Origin: Sclerotiophoma versabilis | Taxonomy: Eukaryota; Ascomycota; Dothideomycetes; Pleosporales; Didymellaceae | Reading direction: 5' to 3' | Length of the DNA stretch: 64,000 nucleotides | Assembly: GCA_012274445.1 (NCBI GenBank) | Contig: JAAROD010000093.1 | Span: forward strand, 558,001 to 622,000 | In this document: one piece after another, positions 1-9,481 of the stretch | Layout of the letters: each line of letters starts with the position of its first letter | How positions within the stretch are numbered: the first letter of the stretch is position 1 | Made by a program: the position numbers and the translations under genes | Notes under the pieces: model-generated | Seen by the model: the letters and a program-made list of their open reading frames with translations, nothing else | The model's database searches: none | What the model was told of the DNA's origin: nothing

Positions 1-94
1 GGCAGGCTGAGGTGGACTGTCGCGTTGACGCCCAGCAGCTGCCGCACCAAACGCGGGTGATGCGTGGGGGCGCTACGAGCGGCCCATTCATTGG
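1..94 (-). repeat. Inverted copy of the NLR gene upstream region
   Basis: The first 22 bases equal the reverse complement of 3769-3790 without mismatch, and 65-94 match the reverse complement of 3701-3731 with about five mismatches; the stretch between aligns with small gaps. The copy stops near 94, while its outer end is cut by the window edge. The matching segment lies just upstream of the NLR gene at 3951, so this may be the promoter side of a divergent paralogue to the left, or one arm of a larger inverted repeat. Confidence 0.75.
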
Positions 95-549
95 TCGCCG
101 CTGTGGAGCGCGCACCGGCGGCAGGACCTACTGTAGCAGCAGAAGCAGCCTGGGGGTCATTTCATCGCACCTTCAAACATCACCTATCGCGGGGATATTG
201 CCAGTAAAAGCACCGGGTCACTCAACCCCTTCAGAGCTGCCTGCTGTCGTGGACGTTACACGTTTTCAAGCTTTCTTCAGCACCCTCCTATGTGGCTACA
301 CACTGTTTTGCACTTCTGTAAGCGGCTGTCCACCCTGAGATGGGCTACAGACTAAGGCAACATCAGCCTCGGGAGCGTGGGTGGCGGAGAAGAAGAGTAT
401 CAGCCAATGCGTAGACGTGCAATACAGCCCATCTTATCTTCTGGGCTCGTCTTCTAATCGTCTAGGCAGGATGCTACTGCCCCGGACCAGCAGTACATGT
501 AGGCTTCACTCGACCGTAAACCAAGACTCCGCTGTAACCGGCTCGTAGA
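95..549. other. No supported gene; probable 5' exon/promoter of CorA-like gene
   Basis: No frame here resembles a known family. The CorA-like gene must have its start codon or a 5' exon in this stretch because the first recognisable exon has no in-frame ATG, but I could not choose it. Confidence 0.4.
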
Positions 550-1781
550 TTGATAGAAGAAGACGTGTTCTCGGCAAGCAAACAACCTGCGCCAGAGCTC
601 GTACAATTCTTCCAGATCCCTAGACAACTACTCACGGGAGTGTATCGGCGCTCGAATGGATTCTTCAGCTCTGCAGAGTCCTTTGATCAGGATGGACACC
701 TCGAGTCTTCCTGTAAGATATTGGCAGTCTCTATCAAAAGCAGATGCTCACTCGTTCCACATCACAGACACGTGGTTCCGCGTCTTGGTCAAAATGGCTG
801 CTCACGATGCCAGCTCAAGCTACGCCTGGCACGAGATGACCTTCTGTTCCCGGTGGGTCTCCGGTCGTTGCGCGATCCTGTGCATTGGTGCATCTTCTTT
901 GTTTGGGGCGCAGCTTCAAGATGCTCTTGATCGACTAGAGACAACACTGCCGCCTGAGGAGCCGTACTCGCTGCATGTACCCCTCCTAGAGGCAGTGGTC
1001 TCTATGCACGACTCATCTGTTTGGTCCGTGCGCGACGTTGTGCGGGCTGTCGAGAAGGCAAGTAAAGGCCAAGCGAGAAGACATCCGCAATGTTGATAAC
1101 AAGGGACTAGGACCGCTCACTTCCAGCCCGCGGATCCCACGGCTTTCTCATGATGCACGAGGCAGCACGTCACGCCATCCATTCTTTTGAGACGCTTAGC
1201 GTACTTGTCGAGACGGTAGAAGCTATGCAGCAACATGTCGTATATCTTGCGGGCAAGAGCAAGCAGCCAAGCAGAGGCAGGCCGGAAGCGTCACACCGAT
1301 TACACATGCACGTGGACGCCCAGGCGCGGATGCTTCGCAACTTGCTCCTGCGATCGCTGTCAAACAAAGAGCGGCTGCAAAACGAGATTGCTCTTGTAGG
1401 CGACTCACTTGGTTATGGGCACATGGATGCTGACAGTTGGTCAGGCGTACAACACGATCGCCCAGCGAGACAGCCAGGTCATGACGGGGCTGGGAGAGGC
1501 AGCGAGGCGTGACAGTGGCGCCATGAGGACGATTGCAGTAGTGACGATGGCTTTCCTACCTCCAACCTTCTTGTCGGTGTGTAGCTTCCGCCTTTGCACG
1601 ACACTTGACTGACGCTAAGCAGGCGATCTTCAGCATGAGCTTTTTCGACTACACGCCCGGACAGGGCAGTAGTGGATGGTCAGTGTCTGACAAGTTCTGG
1701 GTATACTGGGTATGTGCCGTGCCGCTGACGTGTCTGATACTAATGGTCTGGTACTGGCGACAGAGACGAGTGAAGGGGTAA
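550..1781 (+). CDS. CorA-like membrane protein, five visible exons, 5' end unresolved
   Basis: Exons at about 550-712, 768-1061, 1127-1395, 1445-1576 and 1623-1781 join in frame through introns of 55, 65, 49 and 46 nt with GT-AG ends. The product (about 338 residues as far as visible) follows the layout of fungal CorA-like proteins: a soluble domain with WHEMTFCSRW and YSLHVPLLEAV, a helical region with RLQNEIAL and AYNTIAQRDS, then two C-terminal membrane helices beginning at VVTMAFLPPTF and ending in LTCLILMVWYW. In true CorA Mg2+ channels the first helix ends in GMN; here the position reads SMSFF, so divalent-ion transport is doubtful, as in many fungal relatives. The first exon opens without ATG (a TAA lies in frame at 535), so the true start must be in an upstream exon. 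The consistent splicing argues for a functional gene. Confidence 0.8.
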
Positions 1782-2148
1782 AGATAGTGCCGTACTGCCC
1801 AGTCTATTGGAACAACGGCGAACTACAAGCTTATAGGTAGAGGCTGAGACTGTAAGGGTTACTGCTTTAATACATGCACCTGACCGCAGCAGTACATTGC
1901 CCTGATTGCATCCTTGCCTACATCAGTGTTCTAAAGGTTGCCTGCCACCCTGAAAGTATGGGGAGGAGACAACTGGCAGTGATATCCTCATTGCACTTGC
2001 TGCATCAACAATCACGTTGCGACAACGTAGATCGTAGCCTCGTCTGTTCCTACGGCCGACCACATTAGTCACCGATTTGCTGCAGCCAGTCAGTCTACAT
2101 AGGCTACGTGATCAGCAGTGTGTTGCGTGCTGGACCGGATACTATGTA
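1782..2148. other. Intergenic, nothing recognised
   Basis: Short frames only, none with recognisable motifs; it ends at the left boundary of the Tc1/mariner element. Confidence 0.5.
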
Positions 2149-3225
2149 GCTGAGACGTCTAGCTCGAATCTGCACTGGAGCTCAACTCTTCAATAGTCAC
2201 GCCCGCATGCCGGAAGTGTCCTTTCGCGCTGTCTGCCCTTGCGCCTACCACACTGATGCACCACTCCAGAAACGCGCCAAACTCTTCGTGTGGCCTGTTC
2301 TCAAACTCGTGCCACTGTTTCTTGATGAAAGCCTTCAGCTCCGCGAAGAACTCCTCGATTGGGTTGAAGTCGGGCGAGTAGGGCGGCAGGTACAGCAGCT
2401 TGACGCCAGCATCGCAGCACAGCTGCTCAACTCGCTCGCTGTGGTGGAAGGAGGCGTTGTCCATGATGAGCACCGAGTTCGGCTCTGGGTACGGCCTGCA
2501 GTGGTGAAGCAGCTGCTCTATGAAGTCTTCGAACACTTCGCCGTCGGTCGAGCCTTGGAAGACTCGGGACAGAAGGATGCCCTCCTGCGTGTATGCAGGC
2601 AGTATCTGGTGCCTGCGGTCTCGGTGGAAACGGGCGACCTCCACAGGTGCTACTCCGAGCGGAGACCAGCCTGTGCGTCTGAAGCCGATGCGCTTATCGC
2701 ACCCAGACTCGTCAATGTACACGAGCTGGTACGAGCGAAACTCAGACAGCTTGTGCATGTAAAAGTCACGCAGATCGGCGTTGCGTTCGTTCGCGATGCG
2801 CCGGGTCACCTTCTTCGTCCACTTGATGGAGGCCAGTGCTCTACCGATGCTAGACACCGAAACGAGGATGCCGAACTCGTCGTACAGGAACACCGCCATC
2901 TCGTCTCGGTAGAGCCCAGGCTTTTCGACCAGGCGGTCGCACAGGGCATCAAGCATAGGTGGAGTTATCTGTCGCGGCCGTCCTGCACCGTTAGCTGGTG
3001 CTCTTGTCTTGCCAAACAATCGGACGTTGGCAGCTATGTTTCGGATGGTGCGGTCGCTGCAGCCGGCAACGTCAGCCATCTGTACCTGCGTCAAAGACCC
3101 GTCCAGTATCATGTCGCGGATGAGGTCATGCTGCGATGTTGCAAGGTTCGGCGCCATGGCAAAGGAAGCTCAGTGCAGACAGCAACTCCACCCGTGTGAG
3201 TTGGAGCAGGACAGCTGGTGTCAGC
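2149..3225 (-). mobile_element. Tc1/mariner-type transposon with short TIRs
   Basis: The transposase is bounded by TA dinucleotides (2147-2148 and 3226-3227). Immediately inside lie GCTGAGAC on the left and, read inwards from the right, GCTGACAC (7 of 8 identical). TA duplication plus terminal inverted repeats starting directly inside it is the Tc1/mariner pattern. The TIR similarity does not extend much further, and the stop codon of the transposase is only about 10 bases from the left end, so the boundaries are tentative; they could also be eroded TIRs. Confidence 0.5.
2159..3157 (-). CDS. Tc1/mariner-family DDE transposase
   Basis: An uninterrupted 332-residue frame. Residues about 10-65 form a helix-turn-helix region (LTQVQMADVAGCSDRTIRNI) followed by the basic linker GRPRQITP and a second DNA-binding helix block. 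The DDE_3-type catalytic core carries VYIDESG (first Asp), VLIMDNASFH (second Asp) and PYSPDFNPIEEFF (Glu), with 34 residues between the second Asp and the Glu, i.e. DD34E as in Tc1. Length matches the family norm of 330-350. The enzyme would cut and paste its element at TA sites in the nucleus. No stop or frameshift is visible, so it may be active, although the flanking TIRs are short. Confidence 0.93.
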   Translation of the reverse strand: MAPNLATSQHDLIRDMILDGSLTQVQMADVAGCSDRTIRNIAANVRLFGKTRAPANGAGRPRQITPPMLDALCDRLVEKPGLYRDEMAVFLYDEFGILVSVSSIGRALASIKWTKKVTRRIANERNADLRDFYMHKLSEFRSYQLVYIDESGCDKRIGFRRTGWSPLGVAPVEVARFHRDRRHQILPAYTQEGILLSRVFQGSTDGEVFEDFIEQLLHHCRPYPEPNSVLIMDNASFHHSERVEQLCCDAGVKLLYLPPYSPDFNPIEEFFAELKAFIKKQWHEFENRPHEEFGAFLEWCISVVGARADSAKGHFRHAGVTIEELSSSADSS

Positions 3226-3950
3226 TAGGGAACGTCGACGTTGGAACTCGGAATTTCATCGGCCCGTCGTTACACAGGCCCCGGCAGTCAGAGATTGAGC
3301 CGCTTCCAGAAGGTTCGCAGCATTGCAGGGCGATCTAGTACGACAAGAACCGTCGGGTACTGTAGCCGCGTGCGCCAGGGCCAATGATGCCGCTAAGCTT
3401 CGGCCACCCCAGCAGCACGTGCTGGGGTTCCAGGTCTAGAGGAGCCCGTTCTCCGCCGTCGTTTCCATCTGGCCAATCGACCTTGTAGTGGAGTGGGACC
3501 GCGTAAGGCAGCACTCTCAGGCCTTTAGCGGGGAGGAGCATGCCAATGTCGACTCTTCGTCCACCCAAAACCACCACGATGCTACTCGAGCGGTCCACAT
3601 CAGAACTTGCCATCTCAAAGGTCAACAGACTTGTGCGTGTGTGCGGTGTTTGCATTGTCCATGCATGTGAACATGTAGGTTTCATCGCGTGCGCAGAACT
3701 ACCCAATGAGCGGGCCACTGGTAGCGCCCCCACCCTCGCCCGCGCCTGGGGCGGAACCCGCTGGACGTCGACAGTCCACCTCAGCCTGCCGTCTCCATGC
3801 TGACAACATGCAGCCAGGCCAACGCCGCGCAGGCCGCGGGGCTGAACGACGGTCAGGATGCCCGACCACCTCGCCTACGCTGTCCGCAAGCCTGCCTCTC
3901 TCTACAACGGTCACTCTCCCCCCTGTGCCTCCCCCTTGTAACGACCGCAA
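3226..3950 (+). promoter_or_regulatory. Upstream region of NLR gene, containing the duplicated segment 3701-3790
   Basis: This GC-rich stretch separates the transposon from the NLR start. Positions 3701-3790 recur inverted at 1-94. A pyrimidine-rich tract (about 3890-3940, CTCTCTACAACGG...CCCCCCTG-type) precedes the ATG, a frequent feature of fungal core promoters. Frames on either strand here do not resemble known proteins. Confidence 0.45.
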
Positions 3951-6900
3951 ATGGCGCGCCCGCTGCGCCGCGAAGACTACACGGTGGGCTGGGTGTGTGC
4001 GCTGCCCGTCGAGCTGGCGGCGGCGCAGGAGATGCTCGACGAGGAGCACGACACGCCTCAGTGCGATGCCCACGACACCAACATCTACACCTGCGGACGC
4101 GTCGGCCAACACAACGTCGTCATCGCTTGCTTGCCTGAAGGCCAAACGGGCACCAGCTCGGCTGCAGCGGTCGCTGTGCAGATGAAGTCGACCTTCACCT
4201 CGACTCGCTTCGGCCTGATGGTGGGCATCGGCGGCGGCGTTCCGAGCGAGGAAGCAGACGTGCGGCTTGGAGACGTGGTGGTCGGTAAGCCGCACAAGGT
4301 GCACGGCGGAGTGGTGCAGTACGACTCGGGCAAGGCTACGCCGAGCGGGTTCGAGCGAACAGGCTCCCTCAACGCGCCGCCGACTCTCTTGCTGAATGCG
4401 GTTGGGAACCTGCGAGCTAAGCATATGAGAGGGAAAAGCCGTCTGCTGGAGTACCTGTCCAAACTTGACAGCCTGCCAGACTTTAGCCGTGGAGCTGCCG
4501 GCTCAGATACCCTTTTCGAAGCAGAGTATGACCATGCAGGAGGAGCAACATGTGGGAAGTGCAGCAAAGACTATGCGGTAGATCGAGAGACGCGGAGGCA
4601 AGAAGTGGTTGTGCACCATGGGACCATTGCGTCGGGCAACCAGGTGATCAAGAATGCTGCTGTAAGGGACAAGGTCAGCGCGGAGCTGGGCGGGGTGCTG
4701 TGCTTCGAGATGGAGGCGGCGGGACTGATGAACAGCTTCCCGTGTCTGGTGGTGCGCGGGGTGTGTGACTACGCGGACTCGCACAAGAACAAGCGGTGGC
4801 AGGCGTACGCGGCGGGGACGGCGGCGGGGTACGCGAAGGAGGTGCTGTCGGTGATACCGCCAGCGGAGGTGGCCAAGTCGCGCACAGCGGAGGAGGCGAT
4901 CAGAGAGGCGAGCGGTTAGTGTAGCTGCCATATGTATTGTTGGTGTATGGACACTGACCAAACGCTCGAGCGCGCAGTCAAGCCGAAATACCGCATCCCC
5001 TTCCTGAAGAACCGACACTTTGTTGGACGGCGCGACGAGCTCGCTGTGCTGCGGCAGCGGCTGCTTGTAGATCAGGACTGCCAGAAGATGTCTGTCGTGG
5101 GGCTGGGCGGGACGGGCAAGACGCAGGTAGCGCTGCAGTTTGCGTATGAGGTCAAGGAGGCGCGGCCGGACTGGTCGATCTTTTGGGTGGCAGCGGTGAG
5201 CATGGAGAGCTTCGAGCAGGCATGCGTGGGGATTGCAGAAGCGCTTGGCATACCGCAGGCGGCAGACAAAGAGGAGGATGCAAAAGAGCTGGTGAAGGCG
5301 TGGCTGAGCGCGAGCCAAGCAAGACGATGGCTGCTGGTGGTGGATAACGCGGACGACCCAGACATCATGTTTGGGAGTGAACAGTCGCCGGGCATCGTCG
5401 ACTATCTGCCAGAGAGTGAAGGAGGCGTGACTGTGTACACCACGCGCACGCCAGAGGTGGCTGAGTTGACGCCCGGTAATGTCATAAAGCTAGAAGCGAT
5501 GGGCCGGCAGGATGCAACAGACTTTCTCACCAAGTTGCTGGTCAGGAGAGACCTTCTCCGCGACGACGCGGCAACGAGCAAGCTGCTGGACGAGCTGTTG
5601 GACGAGCTGACAGACTTGCCGCTAGCGATTGCGCAGGCAGCCGCCTATCTAAACAGGAACCGCATGTCCATCTCAAAGTACCTGCGACTGCTTCGCAGCA
5701 CGGAGCAGGACCTTGTCCGCGTGATGAGCAGAGAGTTCCACGACGACACGCGGTACAAAGGCTCGGCAAACGCAGTGGCGACGACGTGGGTGGTGTCGTT
5801 TGGTCAGATCCGCAAGCACGACGCAGTCGCAGCAGACCTGCTGGGGTTCATATCGTGCGTGGAGTGGAAGGCCATACCGCAATCGCTACTACCAAGGGCG
5901 GAGTCAGAAGCGCGGATGGAAGAGGCGATTGGCACACTGTGCGGATACTCGTTCCTGGCGAGACGAGATAGCGATGGCCGTGGGCCAGAAGAGGAGAGCG
6001 ACGACGCAGCTAGGGCAGACGACGAGGAGGAGTGGTTCGACGTGCACCGCCTGGTGCACCTGGCAACATGGATCTGGATCAACGAGTACGACGACCTGGC
6101 GGAAGTGACGGATGGCGCCATGCGGCATGTTGCGGAAGTCTTCCCATCTGACGATTATGCCAACCAACAAACGTGGCGAGCATACATGCCACACGCACTG
6201 CGACTGCTTAGGACCGAGCAGGACTGCGATATCGAAGAGAGGTCGGAGCTCTGCTTGTGGGTCGGTCGGTGCCTGGACATCGAAGGAAGGATCCGAGAGT
6301 CAGTGACGTGGCTGAAGGAGTGTTGTAGACTAAGAAGCATGTTAGAAAAAGACGATGAGGATCTACTATTCGCCCAACACGAGCTCGCAATGGCATACGA
6401 AGCAGACGGACAGGTGCAGAAGGCGGTAGCGCTGCTGGAGGCTGTGGTCAAAGCGGAAGAGACGCTGGCGGCAGACCACCCCTCACGACTGGCGTCGCAG
6501 CACGAGCTCGCAGGAGCATACCAAGCAGACGGGCAGGTGCAGAAGGCGGTCGAGCTGCTGGAGCACGTGGTAGAAGTGCGAGAGAAGACGCTGGCGCCAG
6601 AGCACCCGGACCGACTGGCGTCGCAGCACGAGCTCGCACGAGCATACGAAGCAGACGGACAGGTGCAGAAGGCGGTCGAGCTGCTGGAGCACGTGGTGGA
6701 AGTGCAAGAGAAGACGCTGGCGCCAGAGCACCCAGACCGACTGGCGTCGCAGCACGCGCTCGCAGGAGCGTACCAAGCAGACGGACAGGTGCAGAAGGCG
6801 GTCGAGCTGCTGGAGCGCGTGGTGGAAGTGAAAGCGAAGACGCTGGCGCCAGAGCACCCCTCACGACTGGCGTCGCAGCACGCGCTCGCAGTGGCATACG

Positions 6901-7364
6901 AAGCAGACGGGCAGGTGCAGAAGACGGTGGAACTGCTGGAGCACGTGGTCAGAGCGGAAGAGACGCTGGCGGCAGACCACCCGTCACGACTGGTGTCGCA
7001 GCACGCGCTCGCAGGAGCATACCGAGCAGATGGACAGGTGCAGAAGGCGGTCGAGTTGCTGGAGCGCGTGGTGGAAGTGGAAGAGAAGACGCTGGCGCCA
7101 GAGCACCCGGACCGACTGAATTCGCAGCACGCGCTCGCAATAGCATACCAAGCAGACAGGCAGGTGAAGAAGGCTGTAGACTTGCTCGAGGGCGTGGTGG
7201 AGATCAAGACTCGCGTCCTTCGAGCGGATCATCCTTCGTTGCTGGTGTCAGTCGAAGTTCTGGCTGACATCTACGCCGATCTGGCTGTTGACTCGGACGA
7301 AGCACCGTCCTCTTCGTCACTCGGGAGCCCTACTACGGCTGGCTCTGCTCAATCTGTTACGTAG
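3951..7364 (+). CDS. NLR-type protein: nucleoside phosphorylase-like domain, NB-ARC, TPR array
   Basis: Two exons, 3951-4914 and 4978-7364, are joined by a 63-nt intron (donor GTTAGT, branch CTGAC, acceptor CGCAG), giving about 1116 residues. Residues about 8-310 are a PNP_UDP-type domain (YTVGWVCALPVELAAA, MVGIGGGV, GNQVIKNAAVRDK, FEMEAAGLMN). The junction reads into VKPKYRIPF...FVGRRDE, the usual entry to NB-ARC, with P-loop VVGLGGTGKTQVA and Walker B WLLVVDNADD. The C-terminus holds seven 41-42 residue TPRs of the kinesin-light-chain type followed by a Ser/Thr-rich tail. Fungal proteins of this architecture are candidates for self/non-self recognition and regulated cell death; the phosphorylase-like effector domain may act on nucleosides when the NB-ARC oligomerises. 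Without splicing the frame stops at 4917-4919, so a naive ORF call would wrongly give two genes. The upstream region is duplicated in inverted form at the window start. Confidence 0.92.
6360..7250 (+). repeat. Seven nearly identical ~126-bp TPR-coding repeats
   Basis: Each unit encodes a variant of LASQHELAGAYQADGQVQKA followed by VELLEHVVEV-EKTLAPEHPDR. Neighbouring units differ by only a few residues and are alike at DNA level too, most strongly units 2, 3, 4 and 6. Two units (1 and 5) share the alternative ending EETLAADHPSR and are one residue shorter. High internal identity is typical of fungal NLR repeats that are reshuffled by unequal recombination. Confidence 0.93.
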
Positions 7365-7754
7365 CAGTATGACTAGAAGGAGCATGCACTAGTCCCCTCC
7401 ACTTACAAGCGTTAACAATCTGAAGCAGCTGGAGGCTTGCCAGACAACAGTCGTGATCATGTTAAGAAAAATGCTATCTAAAGACTGTTTCTTAGCAAGG
7501 ATTCAACGTAAGTTGCACAGCACCTCAGCGTGTTTGCCCAAATTGCTTGTTTGGGTCACCTTTCTCGTGCTGCAAGACCGCAATGAAAGATTACGACCTA
7601 GCGAGGTAACAGGTCCGGTCTGTCATCATTCTGTACGGTGCATAAGATACATTACACGGTCACGCCTGCAATGCGCTAGCACAGATGTGGAAGGATCCCT
7701 GTCGTATGGACCGTGCGTTGAGAACAAAACTGACTGCAGAACCGGAAACCGATT
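7365..7754. other. Intergenic, no supported gene
   Basis: A 170-codon frame runs through 7453-7965 but has no recognisable motif and crosses the inverted repeat that follows, so I do not call it a gene. Confidence 0.4.
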
Positions 7755-8130
7755 GTGCTCGCGACTGTACACTGAATTGCATATTTGGCTTCCGGTTTTG
7801 CAAGACGAAAGACACTCAAGCGACAAGGGTCCCTGGCACGCTAAGCGAGGGCTTTGTCTAAAAGAGTGGTTACCCTCACGCTGGCCAGTAAATTATCCGG
7901 ACCAGCAAAAACTTTCTATAAGTCAGCACCAATCTTGCATGTGTACTCAGGCAAAGCATTGCTGACTTCTAGCGAGCTTCAGTATGTAAGTAACCCAAGT
8001 GGTCTGTGCGCTCGTATTGTTCTCTTTGTAGTAAGCCCTTCGTACGCATCAGCAAGGACCCTTGTCAGGAGTCTATTCTAATGTCTTGCAAAACCGGAAA
8101 CCAAATATGCAATTCAGTGTATGCGAGCAC
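7755..8130. mobile_element. Fold-back / MITE-like element with ~95-bp inverted arms
   Basis: 7768-7806 equals the reverse complement of 8083-8121 with one mismatch in 39. Similarity continues inwards with gaps (ACAAGGGTCC in both arms, then the related words GCGAGGGCTTTG and ACGAAGGGCTTAC) and outwards to GTGCTCGC at 7755 and GCGAGCAC ending at 8130. The core between the arms is about 190 bp and lacks a coding frame. Such a short, non-coding inverted-repeat structure fits a MITE or fold-back element; no clear target-site duplication was found. Confidence 0.65.
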
Positions 8131-8598
8131 GGTGGTTAGATTTGGAACACTCAGAGGGTCTAGATCACGCCCCTGGTAGTCCCAGCGTCTTCTATACATG
8201 ATGCAGCACCGTTAGCAAGCAGTGTGCCATTTCAGGACCCGAACTACGTCGTGCTTGACGCTGTTCTTACGTTTGCAAAATCATTCACAAGCTGAGCCGC
8301 ATTGCGCTTGCTGCGGTGTTTGGAGTGCAGGTGCACGCTCATGTATCTTTTCTAGCTGACTGACATACACTTGGACCAAGCTGAAGTTGATGGGGAAACC
8401 AGGCCCTTGCAGGCTCGAGACGAAGCTGCTTGTCCTCACCAGAAAATAACGGCTGACTCGCACCCTACCTTCCAGAAGCTCCGCACACTCAAGATACGAG
8501 CCTCACTTCTGGTGGCTCGGGCACCGACAAACGCTCAAGCACTGCGCCTACAAACAACCAGAACCCACCTCGTGCCGCCTTTACCCGCTACCCCGAAC
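8131..8598. other. Upstream region of coiled-coil gene
   Basis: The frame of the following gene is open from 8371, but the upstream residues look like translated leader (Leu/Thr/Pro-rich, no motif); I place the start at 8599. Confidence 0.4.
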
Positions 8599-8865
8599 AT
8601 GGCCAACGGCTTCGATCTTGACGACCTCATCGATCGAGTGGACTCGTTTCGACGTCAGCAAGAGCTCCAGACACTCACTTCCTTAGAGGCCGACAACCGC
8701 ATGCTGCGCGGAAGACTGGCCCGTCTTCACCAAAGACGCGCATCAGCTTGCAGTCTGCTTCGAGAGGCCAGACACGTGCTGCACGGTCTCGAAGATGCGA
8801 TACGAGCGTTCCAGAATCGTCGCCTCTACGCCCAAGCGGAGCAGCCTGAGTCTCGGACTGTTTGA
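8599..8865 (+). CDS. Short coiled-coil protein of a fungal hypothetical family
   Basis: The 88-residue product begins MANGFDLDDLIDRV and continues with LEADNRMLRGRLARLHQRR, LLREARHVLHGLEDAIRAFQ. The spacing E-x-D/E-N-x-x-LR followed by LL-x-E and L-x-x-L-x-x-A-x-x-F resembles the protein at 36387, suggesting members of one family of short coiled-coil fungal proteins of unknown function. I chose this ATG because the coiled-coil part starts right after it and the upstream frame is compositionally different. The gene ends four bases before the stop of the convergent bZIP gene. Function is unknown; it could be an oligomerising regulator. Confidence 0.6.
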   Translation: MANGFDLDDLIDRVDSFRRQQELQTLTSLEADNRMLRGRLARLHQRRASACSLLREARHVLHGLEDAIRAFQNRRLYAQAEQPESRTV

Positions 8866-8869
8866 ATGG

Positions 8870-9481
8870 CTATCCCAGCGCAGACCGGCAAGATCCAGTC
8901 ATGGCTTTGTACCCGGTGCTGAACGGACTGGAGTCTTCGTAGATATGGTGTTCGTGTGGGTGGACAGGCGGATGGTCGAGGAGATCAGTAGGGTAGTCCA
9001 AGTGAGGCATCGTAAAGCAGGGAGCGAAGAACGACTCGAGCGGTGTTGGCGCGGCCTCGACTGATAGTGGAGGCGCCAAGTCCGCACACAGAGGAGTGAG
9101 CGGAGGACTCGAGGTCTGTGTAGTATACCGAGGCGGCTGCACGTTACACTGCATGTCCAGGCGTGTGTTGCCTGCCGCGCACCGTCTCATCAGCCGGTGG
9201 AGGTGAGCTTTCCACAGGCGCAGTCTGATCTGTCGCTGCAGCAGAGAGAGCGACACGACTCTTCAGATCCTCCAGCTTCTTCTTGAGCTTCTTGACTAGA
9301 CGAGTGTCGTTCTGTCGTTCTGTCGTCCTGTCGTCCTGTCGTCCTGTCGTCGGTCGACCGCAGAGATCATACGGTAGGTGCGTTGGGCGATGCGGTTCTG
9401 CATCCTGCGACGCTCAGCAAGGTCGCCTATGTGCTTCCAGCTGTCTCGAGACAGAGCCTGGGTGCTGAGAGAAGCTGCCAT
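8870..9481 (-). CDS. bZIP transcription factor, three exons
   Basis: Exons 9481-9373, 9295-9183 and 9115-8870 (minus strand) join in frame through introns of 77 and 67 nt to give 155 residues. Exon 1 carries the bZIP basic region LAERRRMQNRIAQRTY (residues about 21-36), and exon 2 continues with LKKLKKKLEDL as the start of the zipper. The C-terminus is Pro/Ser-rich with ESFFAPCFTMPHLDYP, a layout usual for small fungal bZIPs such as AP-1/secondary-metabolism regulators. With the splice sites I see, the last invariant Arg of the N-x7-R motif becomes Leu, which would weaken DNA contact; either a different splice site is used or the factor is altered. Intron 1 contains an 8-bp tandem repeat. The zipper is short, so dimerisation strength is uncertain. 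Confidence 0.75.
9305..9352. repeat. 8-bp tandem repeat (TGTCGTYC) inside bZIP intron 1
   Basis: About five and a half consecutive copies of TGTCGTTC or TGTCGTCC lie between the donor and acceptor of intron 1 of the bZIP gene. Confidence 0.85.

Noticed and set aside
2207..3199. 330-codon plus-strand frame
   Set aside because: Antisense shadow of the transposase.
3335..3733. MFS-like GATSGPLIG motif at the end of a minus-strand frame
   Set aside because: The resemblance to transporter motifs is limited to a few residues; the segment is explained by the inverted promoter repeat.
4917..4919. Stop codon that would split the NLR into separate phosphorylase and NB-ARC genes
   Set aside because: It lies inside a 63-nt intron with good donor, branch site and acceptor; the joined frame gives the usual linker.
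6155..7207. 350-codon minus-strand frame opposite the TPR array
   Set aside because: It is the periodic shadow of the TPR repeats (Ser/Cys-rich, repeats with the same period).
7453..7965. 170-codon plus-strand frame
   Set aside because: It crosses into the fold-back arm, has no motif and no intron support.
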